Positions 39,269 through 52,995 are shown, numbered from the stretch's first letter. The stretch is 64,000 nt of DNA from Fratercula arctica (GCA_947846985.1 CANTUZ010000012.1:20980135-21044134), one strand, 5' to 3'. Notes: generated from the sequence alone by a model not told the origin. A program made the numbers and translations.

Positions 39269-39689
39269 TGTATGGTGCTGTTATTTGCTAAATTATTTGA
39301 TCATTTTGCCACAGCATTACAAAACACTAACTTGCTGACGCCTGCTGGACCCTGCTGATAAGGAGGATCACAAGAAATGAGCTGGTGAAAATCAGTCTCT
39401 GTCCTTTTGAAAAATTAGTTGAAGTAATTTCACATTTTTACTTTCCGAAAGAGACACTGCAACCATTTCTCTTCCTTTCTTATTTATTGTTCACACCGGC
39501 ACAACATAAACATATGCTTCTCCATCCCACATACCTACTGACACAGGCAGAGACCTCTTCTGTATTATTTCAGTGGTGAGCACAGAGGTAGGGATGCTCT
39601 GGGCTGCACTGTATTTGCACAAGCGACTGCTGTGAGTATACATGCAAGTAGAGCAACTGATTTTTGAAAGGCAGTTAGATACCCAACCA

Positions 39690-39741
39690 GTAATTGTGTG
39701 CACAATTACCGTGATTACACATGTAATCATGGTCATTGTGC
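39690..39741. repeat. nested palindrome with TAAT/ATTA half-sites
   Basis: Two overlapping inverted repeats share an arm. The first is GTAATTGTG-TG-CACAATTAC (39690-39709), with perfect 9-bp arms. The second spans 39700-39741, where 21-base halves match at 18 positions around the core GATTACACATGTAATC. The ATTA-type cores are regularly placed, as in sites bound by homeodomain dimers, and the DNA could form alternative cruciforms. No transcript or gene context supports either role. Confidence 0.8.
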
Positions 39742-42700
39742 TTCCAAATGGTGCATGTGCTATTCTAAAAATTCGCTGCTGTATTACTAAAATTAATGGG
39801 AGCTTTGCTGTCAGTTTGAATTGATGGAGGATCGAGCACTATGTATTGTAGCAGTAGTCTTGATATATCCAAGAGCAAATGCAATTTTTTCATCCAAAAT
39901 GCTAAATTTTCAGTTGGCATTGAAACAGTAAAAGAGGGATGGAGACATAGTTTCTTAGCAGATCTAGGTATATATTCATTATGCATTCATTAATAAATTA
40001 TCATTTTTGAATAGGGTTCTGGATTTGATTCAAACTTCACTGACATTAAGAGAAAGCCAGGGCTCTGGATCAAGACTTCTTCCTTTAATGTTTCCAATTA
40101 GCTTGGGTTATACAGCTGTGTGTGCATTTGTTCATGGCAAAATCATTGGCTTTCAACTATCTTGTCTTTCAAGAGTTAAACAGGATTTTGCAAAGATGCT
40201 GTGCGATAGAGTAGGTATGGTGATATGTAGTATTTCACATCTAGTCTTTGTCCGTGTTCTAACAATGTGCATTAAATGTCTTACTATTGTCTCTTTTTCA
40301 GATTAGTTTACAGCCCTGTAGTTCCAGCTGTTTTATTCTGAAACTCTAAAACCCTATCACTAGGGAGTTCTGTGTAATTGCCCATAATATGCACCACATT
40401 ATCCATTTCAGGAACTGTGCTGAAAGACAGCAGCAATAAGGGGTTTTCTAAAGGCAGTCTGGTTTACACTAATGGATCTAACAGGAAGGAAATGCAATTT
40501 GAAAGAAGCTGATGCATATGTTCTATTGTTGAATATAATGTTTGATTTAATTATTAACTGTCTGTGATGGAAAGTCAGATCCTGCTCAGTTCTGCTTACA
40601 GTTTGGTACTCTGCTACCAGTAAAGCCAGACAAGACTCAGTCTGAGGATTTAAGAGTTCTTTGTAAAATACTGACATTTAATTGTGCCTTTATAAAATAT
40701 CAGCTGAGGAACCTCAGTCTCATGCTCCTTCCATACAGGCTTGCTTTCTTCTATCAAGCTAAAAATACAATATAGAAGCTGACTCTCTTTCCTTTTTCAC
40801 TTTCATAAATCAGGAGATTCTCAAAGTTAACAATCTGCTGTAATTATTTAAATAAATATGATCCAAATTGAGTTCATATTCACTGCTGTTCATGACCTAT
40901 TAATTTTTATTTTATTTTGCATTTCATGTCATACACATAGCACTGCAGTCTACTTCTGTGTCACTGAGGAAGTACACAATGGACCCCATGTGAATTTTTA
41001 GGAAGGAGTTAAAATGTGCTGGCATGACTTTACCTGCCCTTTTTTTATCAGGGATGGAGGATCTGGCAGCCAGTTTCAGTCCAATTCTATAATTGGTGTT
41101 TTGTGATTTCCAGTAAATTGTTGCACTGTGTTACAAAGGTCCCTAATTCCATGTGTGGGTGTTAACATGGTGTAAGGAATGAATTCATTATGAAGAACTC
41201 TCACCTGAAATTCCATTATCCTTTCCTCACCATGGTGACTCCTATCAAACTTATTCATATAACGTAATCTGGAAAGAAATAGGTATTGATGCTAAACTGC
41301 TGTATTTTCAGAGGAGTTTAAAGGTAAAAATCATAGCCGTCCCGCATGATTCAGACAAAAGCAGTAGTTTAACACTAGTAAACAAAATAATTAAGCAACA
41401 TAATTTCAGCTTTGTATTTTGTATCTGTCTGGTGAGATTATTATCTTTGACACTATCTTAAGCAGATGCAGGACTGGAGCTGAAATTAAACAATAGTAAC
41501 GATATTTGGAGTTCATCCAGAATGATCTTCACTGTTTGTGAGTGTGGCTTCCACAACATTATCTGATCCATAATTTCTCATCTTTCGTTAAACATACCTT
41601 CCTACACGTAGTGCACACAGCATTAGCTCTGTGGGACGCACCTTCTTTTGCAAACCCCGAAGGGATTGGTTACTTTTGTCAGGAGGGCAATAGAAAGAAA
41701 TGAAGTTCTTAGGAAGTACACCACCACGCCTCAAACACCTAATTGATTTAGACAGTTTAAGAAAAAACAGAGACCCCTTCCACGGCGTATTTGCATTCTT
41801 GGTGTCAGTCAGCAGACTTCAGTCAAAGAGTATGAAAGAGCCACTGCAGCAAAATCCATCTCAGACTTATCTGGAGACTTCTGCTTGTAATCTGTTCTCT
41901 GTTGTAAGGATCTGAGAAGATTTTAGGCTTTTTAAAAACCTCAAACATTCTTAATATCTTGGTTTAGAGAAGTACCTGAGAGCTCAGATCAAAATGTATC
42001 CAGACTGCTTTAGCTCATGACTCCCATCAGAGCAGATTTCTGCTGGGTCTTTCCTGGGTCAAGAGCATCATAAAACCAATCTTTCTTAGGCTGTTTCAGG
42101 ATTCCTGCTTTCAGCCTTGCCAGAAACCAAAAAATGCCAAAATGTGCGATTTCTTTCAAAAAGTTAAAAAAAAACCCTGCAGAACAGGTATGAGCTGAGG
42201 TCAGCTCTCGTTTTGGCTGAAGCATTCTCTTAGTTTCATTGTTGCTCCTACTCGTAATTAAAAGTTTATTGAAGCACTTTGCGTACTCTAGTGTATTGAA
42301 GAAGCAATTGTTGGAATGAAAAGAAAAACTGTCATTTCTGAAAATAGCTTGGACTGCTCATGTGTCATTCTTAGTGTATGCTGAAATATCCAGAAAAACG
42401 TGGCTCACGCTGTGGATTGCATCAGACACCCACACATGTATAAGCAACCCTCTCCCTGCTTTCTGCTCCTGAGGCTCATTTTTACAAAACACATGGTTAG
42501 AGTGGAGCTGTGCTTTCTGCCATTGGAGTAAGCTACAATGGAGAAAAGCACAAAGGAAATTTATTCCCCTGGCATACATAGGATCTGCCTGTAGAGCTCG
42601 GTGTGGGAATTAAGAGCAGACACTTAGGGTAACCAGCACACTGCAGGGGCTGGGGGCAAGCAGCTTGGTTTGTTTTCTTGCGTCCCATGACCAGACCGCA

Positions 42701-45700
42701 GGTATGGCTACGTATGTCCTGAGGATCGGATCAGGAATGCTAACTTTTCACCCAGGTCCTGGGAGCTCATCCTCCTGTCTCAGCCGTGCCAGAACCCACC
42801 CTGCCTGAGCATCCCCACGGCACCTGTACAGTAAGAGCTGGTGCGACCAGCCCCCAGCCCGCCCACCGTTCCCTTCTCCCCTTCTCAACGTGCAGCTCCC
42901 TGCACTGTTCCTGCTTTGTCTCCATCCTGAAGTACTACCCTGTGTTTGCTGTCTCAGGCGTGTCCAAGAGAGAGACTGAAAAGGGTTTAAGTGGCTACAC
43001 AGAAGGGCAATTGAAAAAGGGTGCTGTGGAAATAATATTCATAGGGAGAAAGAACTGAACTCACACAGGTGTTTCTTCATTTCTGCTGTGACTCTTCTAG
43101 GCAGCAAAACAGGTGAGTTCACTGCATGCTAATCAGGAAAAAGAACATCTGAAATATGCATCTGCACATGAGCATCTGTGCAGAGTTTCTCCAAACCAGT
43201 TCTCAAGTGCATTTTTTTTTCCTGTGTGGGCCTCTTTTGTACTTTGTTGTGCCAAGAGGCTTATTTTGTATAGGTGGAGAGACCCCTATCCACCAGCCAT
43301 CAGGGAGTGCTATTAATATGCAACATCTTGAATGCATGAGCTGAATGACAAGTTGGCAGAGTTAGAGACTGTGTGGTCCAAGTTTATGTCTCTCCCTGAA
43401 GAGGCGAAAAGCCCCTTCCGAAACTCTCTGCCAAACTGCGCAAGAGATGAAAGAAAGGAGAATGGGCAACCTATTTTTCTGCTTCTTTCTTCCTGATATC
43501 TTCACACTATCATTTCTTTTCCTTGGCCACAGTTAATGTGAATGGCTGATTTCACATCGTTTGCTACTGAACTTCAGTATCAAAACAGAACATGATAACA
43601 GAGTTATTGAACTTCGTTTTTTAACTGCTTGTGAAACCAATCAGAAGTGTTTATTAGACTATTTTTATACATGCACTGTCGTTTAGATGTACGTGTCATT
43701 CTCTGTCCTCTGTCTGAAATGTCCCTACAATAGTCAGTTACATTGAAGTCCTGAATTTTAGGCATATTTGCACTTTGCTTTTGGTCACCTAGTGTCAGCA
43801 TGCAAGGCTCGACTCAGCTTGTTTTTCAGCCTGGATTAGGTGCCTGAGTAGGAAGAAAGGACACCTGTAATATCTCATTGTGGACTGGTTACAGCTTGAT
43901 CTATGAAGAGTAACTGGGTGTTTCTTACTCTCCTCACCTAGAAGATGGGGAAGGAGGAGGAACCAGAGAGCCACCATCACCAGCCTCAAAGCAAGCTGCT
44001 GCCTGTGGCTGTTCCCAGCCATTCAGTGGGGCTCAGGACCTGGACTCTGCTTGTGCAAATTAGCTGCACCTGCCAAGATGTTCACCTGGGTCCTCCTGTA
44101 CCAAAACACACTGGATTTTGTTATCATGCAGCGTTACCATGCTGTGTTTTGTGGAACCGGTGCCTTAACACAGATCTTTGGCCATCACCAGCTGTTCAGC
44201 TTTGGGGTGTTCAGAAAGAATTAGAGAAACTAAGAGCCACAAATTTAAAAATTGCTTCAGAGTCTTGTGATAGAATAGACAGAAGAACACAGACGGGCCC
44301 ACGTATGTCCACCTAGCCCAGCAGCAATGTCTACTGTGTGAGCAGAACTGAAACAAGCCCACCCCAGAGAGACCTTTCCTCGGTGCAGCTGTTTCCACTG
44401 CGTCCGTGTGGTCCTGTGAGGAACTGGCTTCCACCTTTCCGTGGCGGCGTGGAGTTAGGATCTGGTTTTGCCGTACTCTATCCCAACCGGCTGGGGCCTC
44501 ACAAGCCGTGAGTTTCAGACCAGCAACTCCACAGCAGTGTCCTTCTTGCTAGAGCCTGGCCTGAGCGGCAAGCGGCTCCACCCCAGCCTCCACGCAGAGT
44601 ACAAACTAGGCTTTTTCAGATACCAGCTGTTACCCTGGCATCGCTGCCTCCCTCTGTGCATGCCTTTGTCATTCCCTGAATCTCTGCCCGCTGCACAACT
44701 CTTGGAATGAGTTAAAATGACTTTTGGGATGTTTTCCTCTTGCCTTAAAGGACTCATCTGCTTTGTTTTTCCCTCAGTCACAGCAGAACACAGAAAATGG
44801 TCTACATGGAAAATGTGAAAAATGGTTTCTATGTAAATTGGAGGTAATGTCAGCCAAATTAATTTGTTAATTTAATGTCTAAAAATAATTTTGTATTCCT
44901 CATTTACAAATTTGTATTCTTTCTTATGGGAATATATTTTCTCCATCTTTGATCCATTTTTTAACTGCTCCAACCATTTTTCACCATTCCACAAAGCAGG
45001 TTCATTTACAAATGATGCTTATCAATCACAAGGGAAATTATATCTTTTATTCCTTTTTATGAGATTGAGGTCCTGTGCCTTTTCTGGGAAGATTATGTGG
45101 TATCTTGCCAAAAATTCCTTTCAATTCAGGGATCAGGCCCCATGGGAAATGTCAGATGAATATTGCCAGAGGGATAAAATTACTAGCCACAATGCATCAG
45201 TTGAGCAAAAAATAGTTACAGTCTGTGGAGTGATGTGGGACAAGTATAAATCTAGATTTGCATTTTGTAATGTTAAAAAAACCCTTACAAATACATACTT
45301 TTATAATACCACTGCAAATATGACTTTGTTTAAAATTGTCATGCAAATAAGTTACAAGTTATATGAGTTATTAAGAATCTCATAAAATAGACAATCTATT
45401 AAAAGGATTGTCTGTGCTCATGCAGGAGGGGCCAGCAAAAGACTCTCACTGACACTTTAAATTTGGGAAATACTTATTTTTGTCAGTTTGCCCACACAAA
45501 TAGTGAAGAGATGTTCCAGGATAAGAGTCAGCTGGGTAATTTAAACTTTTGGGCCAACACATCTCTGTTGTGGAACGCATGTAACCTCCCGGAGATCACA
45601 GACTGATGCTAGGCACAGGTCTTCCACAGAAGAGAAAATCAAAGCTTTGAATCATACATTCAAGGGCTTCTCACTGAGACAGAACTGAAATAATTTTAAA

Positions 45701-45730
45701 TAAAATTCCTAGCTAGTGAATAAACACCAG
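39742..45730. other. 6 kb without recognisable gene
   Basis: AT-rich overall. A 164-codon plus-strand frame (44891-45385) and a 123-codon one (43945-44316) have no recognisable domain. A small hairpin with an 8-bp stem lies at 45389-45413. The segment at about 44270-44340 faintly resembles the CCACCTAGCCCAG wording of old amniote dispersed repeats, but too weakly to call. Confidence 0.45.
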
Positions 45731-45919
45731 AGGAGCGTGGATGCCGGCAGCAGAGGCCGGCGGGTACCCGTGCTGCCGCCCCGGCTCTGCGTTGCGCTGT
45801 GTCTGTGACGGGGCAATTCCAGCTGTGGCAGAGCAGGTGCAGGAGCATCCCCACCAGCAGACGGACGAGCTGCCTCCTGTGGTCGGCAGCACTGACCTCT
45901 GCCTGCATTCTTTCCCCAG
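45731..45919. other. small CpG-dense patch
   Basis: I count 13 CpG dinucleotides between 45736 and 45885, far denser than the surrounding sequence, with high GC. The patch ends in a good 3' splice-site match (CTGCATTCTTTCCCCAG, to 45919). Frames are open on both strands (45741-45965 plus, 45696-46121 minus) without any recognisable domain. It is too small to be a classical CpG island. It could be a minor promoter, an exon or a GC-rich repeat remnant. Confidence 0.4.
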
Positions 45920-47540
45920 GCTCACTGTGGTGTTTGATAGTTACGACACATCTGCATATTGCTGATATCCTTACAAACTTCCCGTTCTTTCTGTGAGCCC
46001 CAGTGGCCTTATGCCAGCAGGCAGAATTGGAAAGAAAACATTTCCTAGGAGTTAAAATGCACTGTCTCAGCCTCCAACTTGGCTCTCCCGTGGGGCAGAG
46101 GCCCCCAAACACCACACACATCCACAGGCCAGGGGGTTTTTTAATGACACCAAATAAACTCCCTTTACCAGGCTGATGGTGTCCTCTGATGTCACTACAG
46201 TGGGGAATAACTTTCCCCTACACTAACTGTCAGCACGAATGATGTGGCTTTCCTTACAATAATAGAGGTCTCAAAATAAAAGGATGTGGATTTAGGCTAT
46301 CATGTCAATCACAGGAAAGAGGAACAGCCCAGGAGGTATAATATAAGGGGAGTTTGTAATAAAATGTGCCTTTGTTTTTAAAGACCATCAGATATAGCTG
46401 GTTTTAATGTTGATTGGACAGACTATGAACTTCTAAAAACTCCCTCTGAGACAACACTTTTTGCTGCAGATAAGCAAGACCAAGAGAACAAGTTTTCCAC
46501 TGGACCAAAATAAAATGGTTCCAACAACAACTTCATTAGTGCCTTTGAAGGCAACAGCAGGAAAAGCTGAGCAATCAGCTGGACTGAGCACAGCAGGCAC
46601 CTGGTACCTCTCACCTTGTGCAGGTCCCTCAGCCACTGTTGGCACTCACATATTGCCCAGCTTCCTGAGGACACTAAACTGGTGAGATACCTGGTTGTTT
46701 TGAGATGCTACTGACACAAAAGGTGACAATCTTGCCGTGTTCCCCCTCATTTGCAGCAGGAAGGATGCTGCCAGCCTTGGTCATGCTGCATCACACACTG
46801 CTTCCTCGAGCAATCCCCCGGCCCCTACAGCCAGCGCAGGCACCACTGCCAGCCCTGCCGCACGGGAAGGCAGCACAGGGGCTCATGGCATAGGGCTGCA
46901 TGGACAGACCCACAGCATGAAAGACTACAGAGCCTTTATATCACACAGAGCTTCAGAACTGCAAAAATATTAACACCCACCAAAAAATAGCAGAATGAAG
47001 GTCCTTTAATAGCCCTATACGGCTCCTGCCACGAGCTCGAAGTGCTTAGTGAGGAAGTGACCTTTACGAAATTATTGTTTATGATCTCTCCGTGTGTGCC
47101 AGTATAGGCACAAAGAGTATTCCAATTTATTTAAAAGGTTACATATCAAAACTGAATATGCAGTACAACTGTGTTATCATATCATATAGCTGTTACACAG
47201 GAAATCCAATCCTTGGCATGTATGCCTTCTAGGCACCGGGGCTGGATTCCTTCAGTATCAAAACTAGAGGTGAAGAAGTAATACGTAACAAAATAATTTA
47301 TTCATATTTTCTGTCCTGTTTATAAATTGTCTACAAATCACTTAGAAAACTCCCCAAATAATCCCCAGCTTTAAATTAATCACAAAATTCCTTTCAATAA
47401 ATAGTATTTTAGCTTGCAGAATATTTGAATGTGGGATTCAAGGTACTCAGCGCCTTCCCAAGTGAAGATTGTTCATGCTGAATAATTTAGTTGTCTCAGT
47501 TTCAGAAACATGATCTGATTTCTTTTGAGCTGTACGACCC
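45920..47540. other. unassigned sequence
   Basis: No gene is recognised. Overlapping short frames at 46423-46990 occur on both strands. A locally GC-rich segment lies at about 46750-46890. Confidence 0.5.
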
Positions 47541-48310
47541 TCTTAGGGTACCTTATGCATCATAAACAATCTCCCTCGTGCTTGCCGCCTGTTCGAGGCA
47601 CTGGCCGTGCCTGCCGAGGGACAGTGACCCAGCACTGCCTCTTACCTGCCCTCAAGCTGACTCTCGTAACTAGGTGGGAAACCACTCCCCTGCTCTGAGG
47701 GAATACCTGTGCGCTAGCGTGTACTTCAGTTCTTTGCTCCCTAAGTAAGAAAGTGCCCTCAATCAGCCATAGGGAACGCGCCTTTCAGTCGACAAGGTAA
47801 AAGACGAAATCAGGACACACTTAGTCCAGCAAAACAAGTGGTTAGGCTCTTGTGTGCAACGTTGGATAAACTCACAAAATGAAAACTAAACTAAAATTAA
47901 AAACTGCATTTCTAGACTGCAGTTATTGATAAGGACCTCTCCCAGCCCCTGCAAGATCAGCAGCACAGTGGGCTGGCAATTATGGGTCCAAACCTGGCCC
48001 AGGCTGTTCACCCTGAGCAGCGCCTTTCCCTCGTTCAAGGTGGATGAGCTCACCTCCTCTGGGCTAGCCCGGGGCTTCCTGCGGGCACCTCTGCGGGCTG
48101 GCAGCAGATTCTTCTCCCAGCGTCCCCATGTGCTGCAGCTCAGGTCAGAACTGATCCTGCTGGGTCCAGGACGGGTCAGGGATCCTTCCTTCTTCTCCTT
48201 GTTTCTGGGAATACAGATGTTAATGTGCCAGGCAGGAACATCCCATCCTCCTGCCTCGCCCGCTGGGAGGAGTTTCTTCCCCTGCTATGGAAGATCTGCT
48301 GAACCGTCAT
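47541..48310. other. GC-richer segment
   Basis: Scattered CpGs and GC-rich sequence. A 160-codon plus-strand frame (47926-48408) is serine/leucine/proline-rich, matches no family I know and lacks splice or promoter context. A 62-codon minus-strand frame overlaps it. Confidence 0.4.
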
Positions 48311-50477
48311 TTCTATCATATTCCTTAGTAAAAATATTCTTTTTGGCCTCAGGTCTTCCTGCAAGTCACAACACGCTCAAGACTAAGCTTAAACTTGATA
48401 TACCATGAGAACTGTTTTATACAGAGAGTTAGGTCTTCTTACTTGAAGTTAGCTTCTAACTGAAATCACACATCACATTTTGGAGTTCCAATGACAGTCA
48501 TTGCACATACACCACTTTTTCTAAGTTACCCCAAATTATTAGCCATTCCATTCTATTGTGATTGTCTTAAATGGTTAAAAAAAACCCAAACCAGCCACTT
48601 TCTTAAAATTATTCTGCTTGGACATAGTCACTGAACTTGCCAGCGACAATCTCCTGATAGCACAGGCCTCTAAGATTCACTTTATGCTGAAGTACAGTCT
48701 TCAATACACTAAAAAAATTAAATTCCTCAAATAGCAATTTGAAATCTGCACAGGTTCTTATTTTCTTATATCTTCTAATTTGTTTCTGCTTCTTGATGAA
48801 TCCTGCAATTCACAAGGTAAGGTGCTCCAAAGCGCTCCATCCAGCCAAAACCTTCCTGAAGTCCTTCAGGTATGCAGTCCCATAGAAGAGGTTGCAAATA
48901 CTGGGCAACACAATGTGAAATCCAAATCTCACAATTAAATATATCACTAAAAATTTATTTTCTGCAAGTATCTGAAAAGTCTAATTGAAAATTTGCTTTT
49001 GCAAATATTCATGAAAGATAATTTCAGGTGCTTGTATGCTCATAGAGAGCAAATTCACAGAGAGTCATAGACATGATCAATTTGGAGTTAATTTCTGAAT
49101 TTAAATGAATATTCATAGGCATTTTTAACTATTCCTTTAACTTCAATACAGACTCATCAGCACTCGTTTGCACCTAGTTTTTGTTAGTGCAAATCAGGAT
49201 TAAAACCACTGAAACCAAGTTAGGCATGCCTGAAAAATGCTTAAAGAAGAACAGAATTAAGCCATCCTTTCTTATCTTCAGAATGGAATAAATCTAGCTT
49301 CCTTTTTTATTAAAATTTGAGAATAATTTGTGATCCTTTGAAGTTATTGTTCTGCTGTCAGCTAAAGCTATTTATATGCTTTGATACTAAACATTCCTTT
49401 ACATAATGGTGTCTCTTCCTCCCAGTCCCTCAAAAATTACTCATTTGCAATACCTTTTTTTCCCCCATTTCCTTGGATTCAGTTCAAATGAAGTTTATAA
49501 AATTCTCATAAAATGATATATTTCAGGCCAGGTTCAAATGCTACAAAGTTCAGTATTAAAAATTCTTTCACTTACAAAAAATTTGACAATATCAAGAAAA
49601 GGAGGAAGATATTTTAGACAATAAATTAAAACAGTTGCTGGTCAATGAGTTATTGAAACATTTTCCTAAAGAGTAGTAATAGTTACACTTAGTCAGATTA
49701 CTTATATGCTTCAGGTCTCATGTGACTGAAGAACTCGTGGGATATGATAATAGAGTAAAATCACATTGTTTTGAAAAGCTTTAGTCCTGGAACTTTCTTT
49801 TCTTCACATCTTGTGATTTATTCTTTCTCAGTTGAAAGCTGAACTCAGCAGTTCCTCATTTTATTTGGCTGCAAATTTATCTGGAAACTCTGGGATGACC
49901 CCTGAAGCTGTTTAGAAAGATAGAACTGTATTAAAGGTCATATTTTCAAAGATATTCTAGGTGATTTAGAAGTATAAAGGTCTATTGACCTATAGGATTC
50001 AAAATGTCTTAGTTACTTCTAAAAAGGGCATAAACCTGGGACTATTTGGCTCTTTTGACTGTCTTCCTAAAATTACTTCGTCAAAGCGATGCACAATGAC
50101 ATACATTGAGTTACATCACAAAAGCTAACAAAGATAATTACATTAGAGCTAATCAAGTTTGTGCACTATGATGTCAACCATAAGCCTTTTGAAAAAGCCA
50201 CCGATTAACCTGATGCTCATCATTCTTGAAGAGTAACCAATCTCTCCTTCATCCTTTCCCCTGGAAAGCTGAACTGGTGTAGAACAATGTCTCCTAAGAA
50301 TATATCCTCCAGTATCATAGCACCTTCTAGAAGTTACAAATGCAATATTCACAGTTGTTGTTTACATTTATGTGGAGCTAGTTGCTTCTCCACAGCAGAA
50401 TTTTCTAGAAAGTATTGGCAACAAATGAGAAAGATAAAAAATCCAAAATGAAGAAGAGGGGGGCTTTCTCCTCCACC
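48311..50477. other. unassigned AT-rich sequence
   Basis: No reading frames of note and no recognisable repeats. Confidence 0.55.
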
Positions 50478-50497
50478 TTTTTTTTTTTTTTTTTTTT
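50478..50497 (-). repeat. T20 homopolymer
   Basis: Twenty consecutive T on the plus strand. It could be the poly(A) tail of a minus-strand retrocopy, but the sequence to its right (the body of such a copy) resembles nothing I know. Confidence 0.85.
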
Positions 50498-52821
50498 GAA
50501 CCATTTTTCTTAGATTATCCTAACATCTAAAATCAATATTTTTCTCCCTACTTATTTTCTTCAGTACCCAGCTTCTGGGCATATTTTATACACGGCAAAG
50601 TGAAAGGCTTGGCTTTGAAGTCACAGCAAACTCACTGGCCAAGTGCATCAGCAATTCACGGAAATACACATGAAGGCATAGAGCAGAGAATTGGTACAGA
50701 TCAGAGAAACTACACAAGCCGCTGTATCAGTTCAGCTTCATTTATTAAAAGGAATTGACAAGATACTCTGTATTGGAGTCTCTGCTATATTACTTACAGA
50801 ACAACAGGTCAAACTTTATGAGAAATTTCTGTTGCTGCCTTTTGCAGATGCAAAGGTCTTTACCGCAGGTGGATCGTTTAACTCCCCTGAGATAAGACAT
50901 TCTAATTCCATCCAGCCTGCTCGCTCTTCGCCTTTATTTCTTAGATCATATTCACCCTTGTTGCAATAATCACTAATTATCCACAATTCTGAAAATACAA
51001 TTGAAACATGACATTTCCTTAAATCCCTTTCTATCATTAGAATACTGAGACACGCATATACCTCCTATGCTAATTGATTAGCTAAGATATGTCTTAGTGG
51101 AGGAAACCGGTTTAACATAGGTTTTAATTCAAACTGTGAAATTCTGTAGTATTCTTTCCCATACAGTACAAATAATTTTCACCCTTGTCCTCTTTGCTTC
51201 CTCATTCGCCCCACAGTCATTTACTCAACTATGGGGTTGTGAAGACTGCAGTAGCTGTTAGTCTACACGAAGGAACTGTTATAGTCACACCAGATATATG
51301 ATATGCAAATACACCATTGTAATTCATCTGTTTCTTTAGGCTAATTTATATTTTAATGAATTTGGTCATTGGGAATTGAAGTACTTTAGCTTCAAAAATA
51401 GAGCTTGTTGAAAACCTTTTGCTGAAATATATAATTTTTAAGCAGGTTTTCAGCCAGCTCAAATCAGTGTTGAGATCCTTTATTTAGTGAACGAACACTT
51501 CAGTAAATAAGACAGAGATATGACTTCTGTATAATAGCCCATAATTTTGTCTATGAGATACAGGGATAGCAGAGAAAGCCATGCACCACTGGAATTGTTA
51601 GACAAGCCATTTCTGAGGTACAATGAAGTTATAAACCATGTTTTGAAAATTATTCTAAAATGACTTCACCATTATTTTGTTGCAGGAGTAGCTTTTTTTC
51701 AGAAGAGAATTTGAATTCATTTAAAAGATGCCATCAAGATCTAATAGACAAGTTCCAGTCATAACGGGGAGACACAGTTACGAGCAGCTCACGTGTCTGA
51801 CAGCTGCAGGAGCAGACTGATGGGAACACTCCCAAGGTGGAAGTGGTGGGTGTCCCGGCCTGGTGTCACCAGAGCAGATCTGAGGAAGACCATCTGCATC
51901 AAAGTTCTCACAGATCTGAAAGAACCGTAAATCGAGCACAGTCCTTACTTTGTTACGTGAGGCAGGATTTTGGTGGGAATATCCAGAACTCTACAGGTGA
52001 AGCGAATTCAGGCATTAATGAAATTTCTTTGGGAAGGGATGGAAGCCTTGTCCATGCCGGGTGTGGCGCTGACTAGCCAGTGCCTTCTGAATCCACACAG
52101 AAGCTTAAAGGCATCAATTTTTCCTACAGAAAACCACCAAATTTGAATTTTACCTAGACTGAACTTAGTCTGACACTGGCATTTTCCACTGGCAACACTC
52201 AGTTACAGGAAATCTGAGCTTTTAAAGAAACCCCTCACACAAGGGACGTTTTGGAGCGCTCGTTCATTAGCTGGGGATTACTGAGCTCGCTGCTGCCGGA
52301 AAGCCTGTGGTGCCATGGTCAAGCTGGAGCCATGCGTGGTGGCAGTTGTTGGCTCTTTAAATAGGTTACTTCAGTTTGGATGGAAAGAACATGCAAATTC
52401 AAGCTCACCATCAGGAGGATGGGGAAAAACAGAATGAGATTAAGAGAGATATCACTAACAAACCTCGCACACTGAAAACAATGGCAGTAAAATCACAATG
52501 AAAGAACAATAATTTATGTCATACCAGTTTGAGAGAACATTGATTTAAAAGGTGTAATCAGATCCATTTATTGCAAGGACTAAAAAAATATGGAAACTGT
52601 GAAAGCGAATACAAATATATCCTTTGCTATATTTTAAACCAGTAGCATAGCTTTACCCAATTAGAATGAAATCCATCTTATAAGAAATATCTAATTAGCT
52701 ATGGTAAACTTATTTTATTTTAAAAGAAAGACATTGATGACTCCTAATTACACACATACATGTTCTCTAAGTAAATTAGTTATTGTCTAAGCCATTATGC
52801 CGAACATGTCCTTATACAACA
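50498..52821. other. unassigned AT-rich sequence
   Basis: No gene is recognised. A 92-codon frame (50691-50969) is overlapped by a minus-strand frame. The region 52480-52780 is AT-rich, free of simple repeats and contains several ACAAT and TAATTA-type words. Confidence 0.5.
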
Positions 52822-52835
52822 GTGTCATCTAGTGG
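52822..52835 (-). promoter_or_regulatory. CTCF-like motif, minus strand
   Basis: On the minus strand this reads CCACTAGATGACAC, which matches 13 of 14 positions of the CTCF core consensus CCASYAGRKGGCRS; the mismatch is the second G of GGC. Its partner lies 160 bp to the right on the other strand. A motif match alone does not prove binding. Confidence 0.35.
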
Positions 52836-52995
52836 TCAGCGGTCAGACTCTGCTTTAGCTGCAGGAGGGAGATGGTCAAAAAGAGAAGTAATAACACCAC
52901 CGGGGTATTTGTTTGTTTAATAGATTGCACTACTTCACATAACAAAATACTTCAGGGTTTATTACGTTGATGTTAATGACAGGCCTTTCAGCATA
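52836..52995. other. spacer between CTCF-like motifs
   Basis: Short unique-looking sequence without reading frames or repeats. Confidence 0.5.

Noticed and set aside
44891..45385. 164-codon plus-strand frame, rich in F, Y, K and N
   Set aside because: The composition follows the AT-rich DNA. A hydrophobic N-terminal stretch is tempting as a signal sequence, but nothing else supports a gene.
45389..45413. Hairpin with an 8-bp stem (AGACAATC/GATTGTCT)
   Set aside because: Too short for a microRNA precursor; such hairpins are frequent by chance.
47926..48408. 160-codon plus-strand frame
   Set aside because: A GC-rich patch with few stops; serine/leucine/proline-rich with no motif or homology I recognise.
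49531..49541. GGTTCAAATGC resembling a tRNA B-box
   Set aside because: No A-box at proper spacing and no cloverleaf can be drawn.
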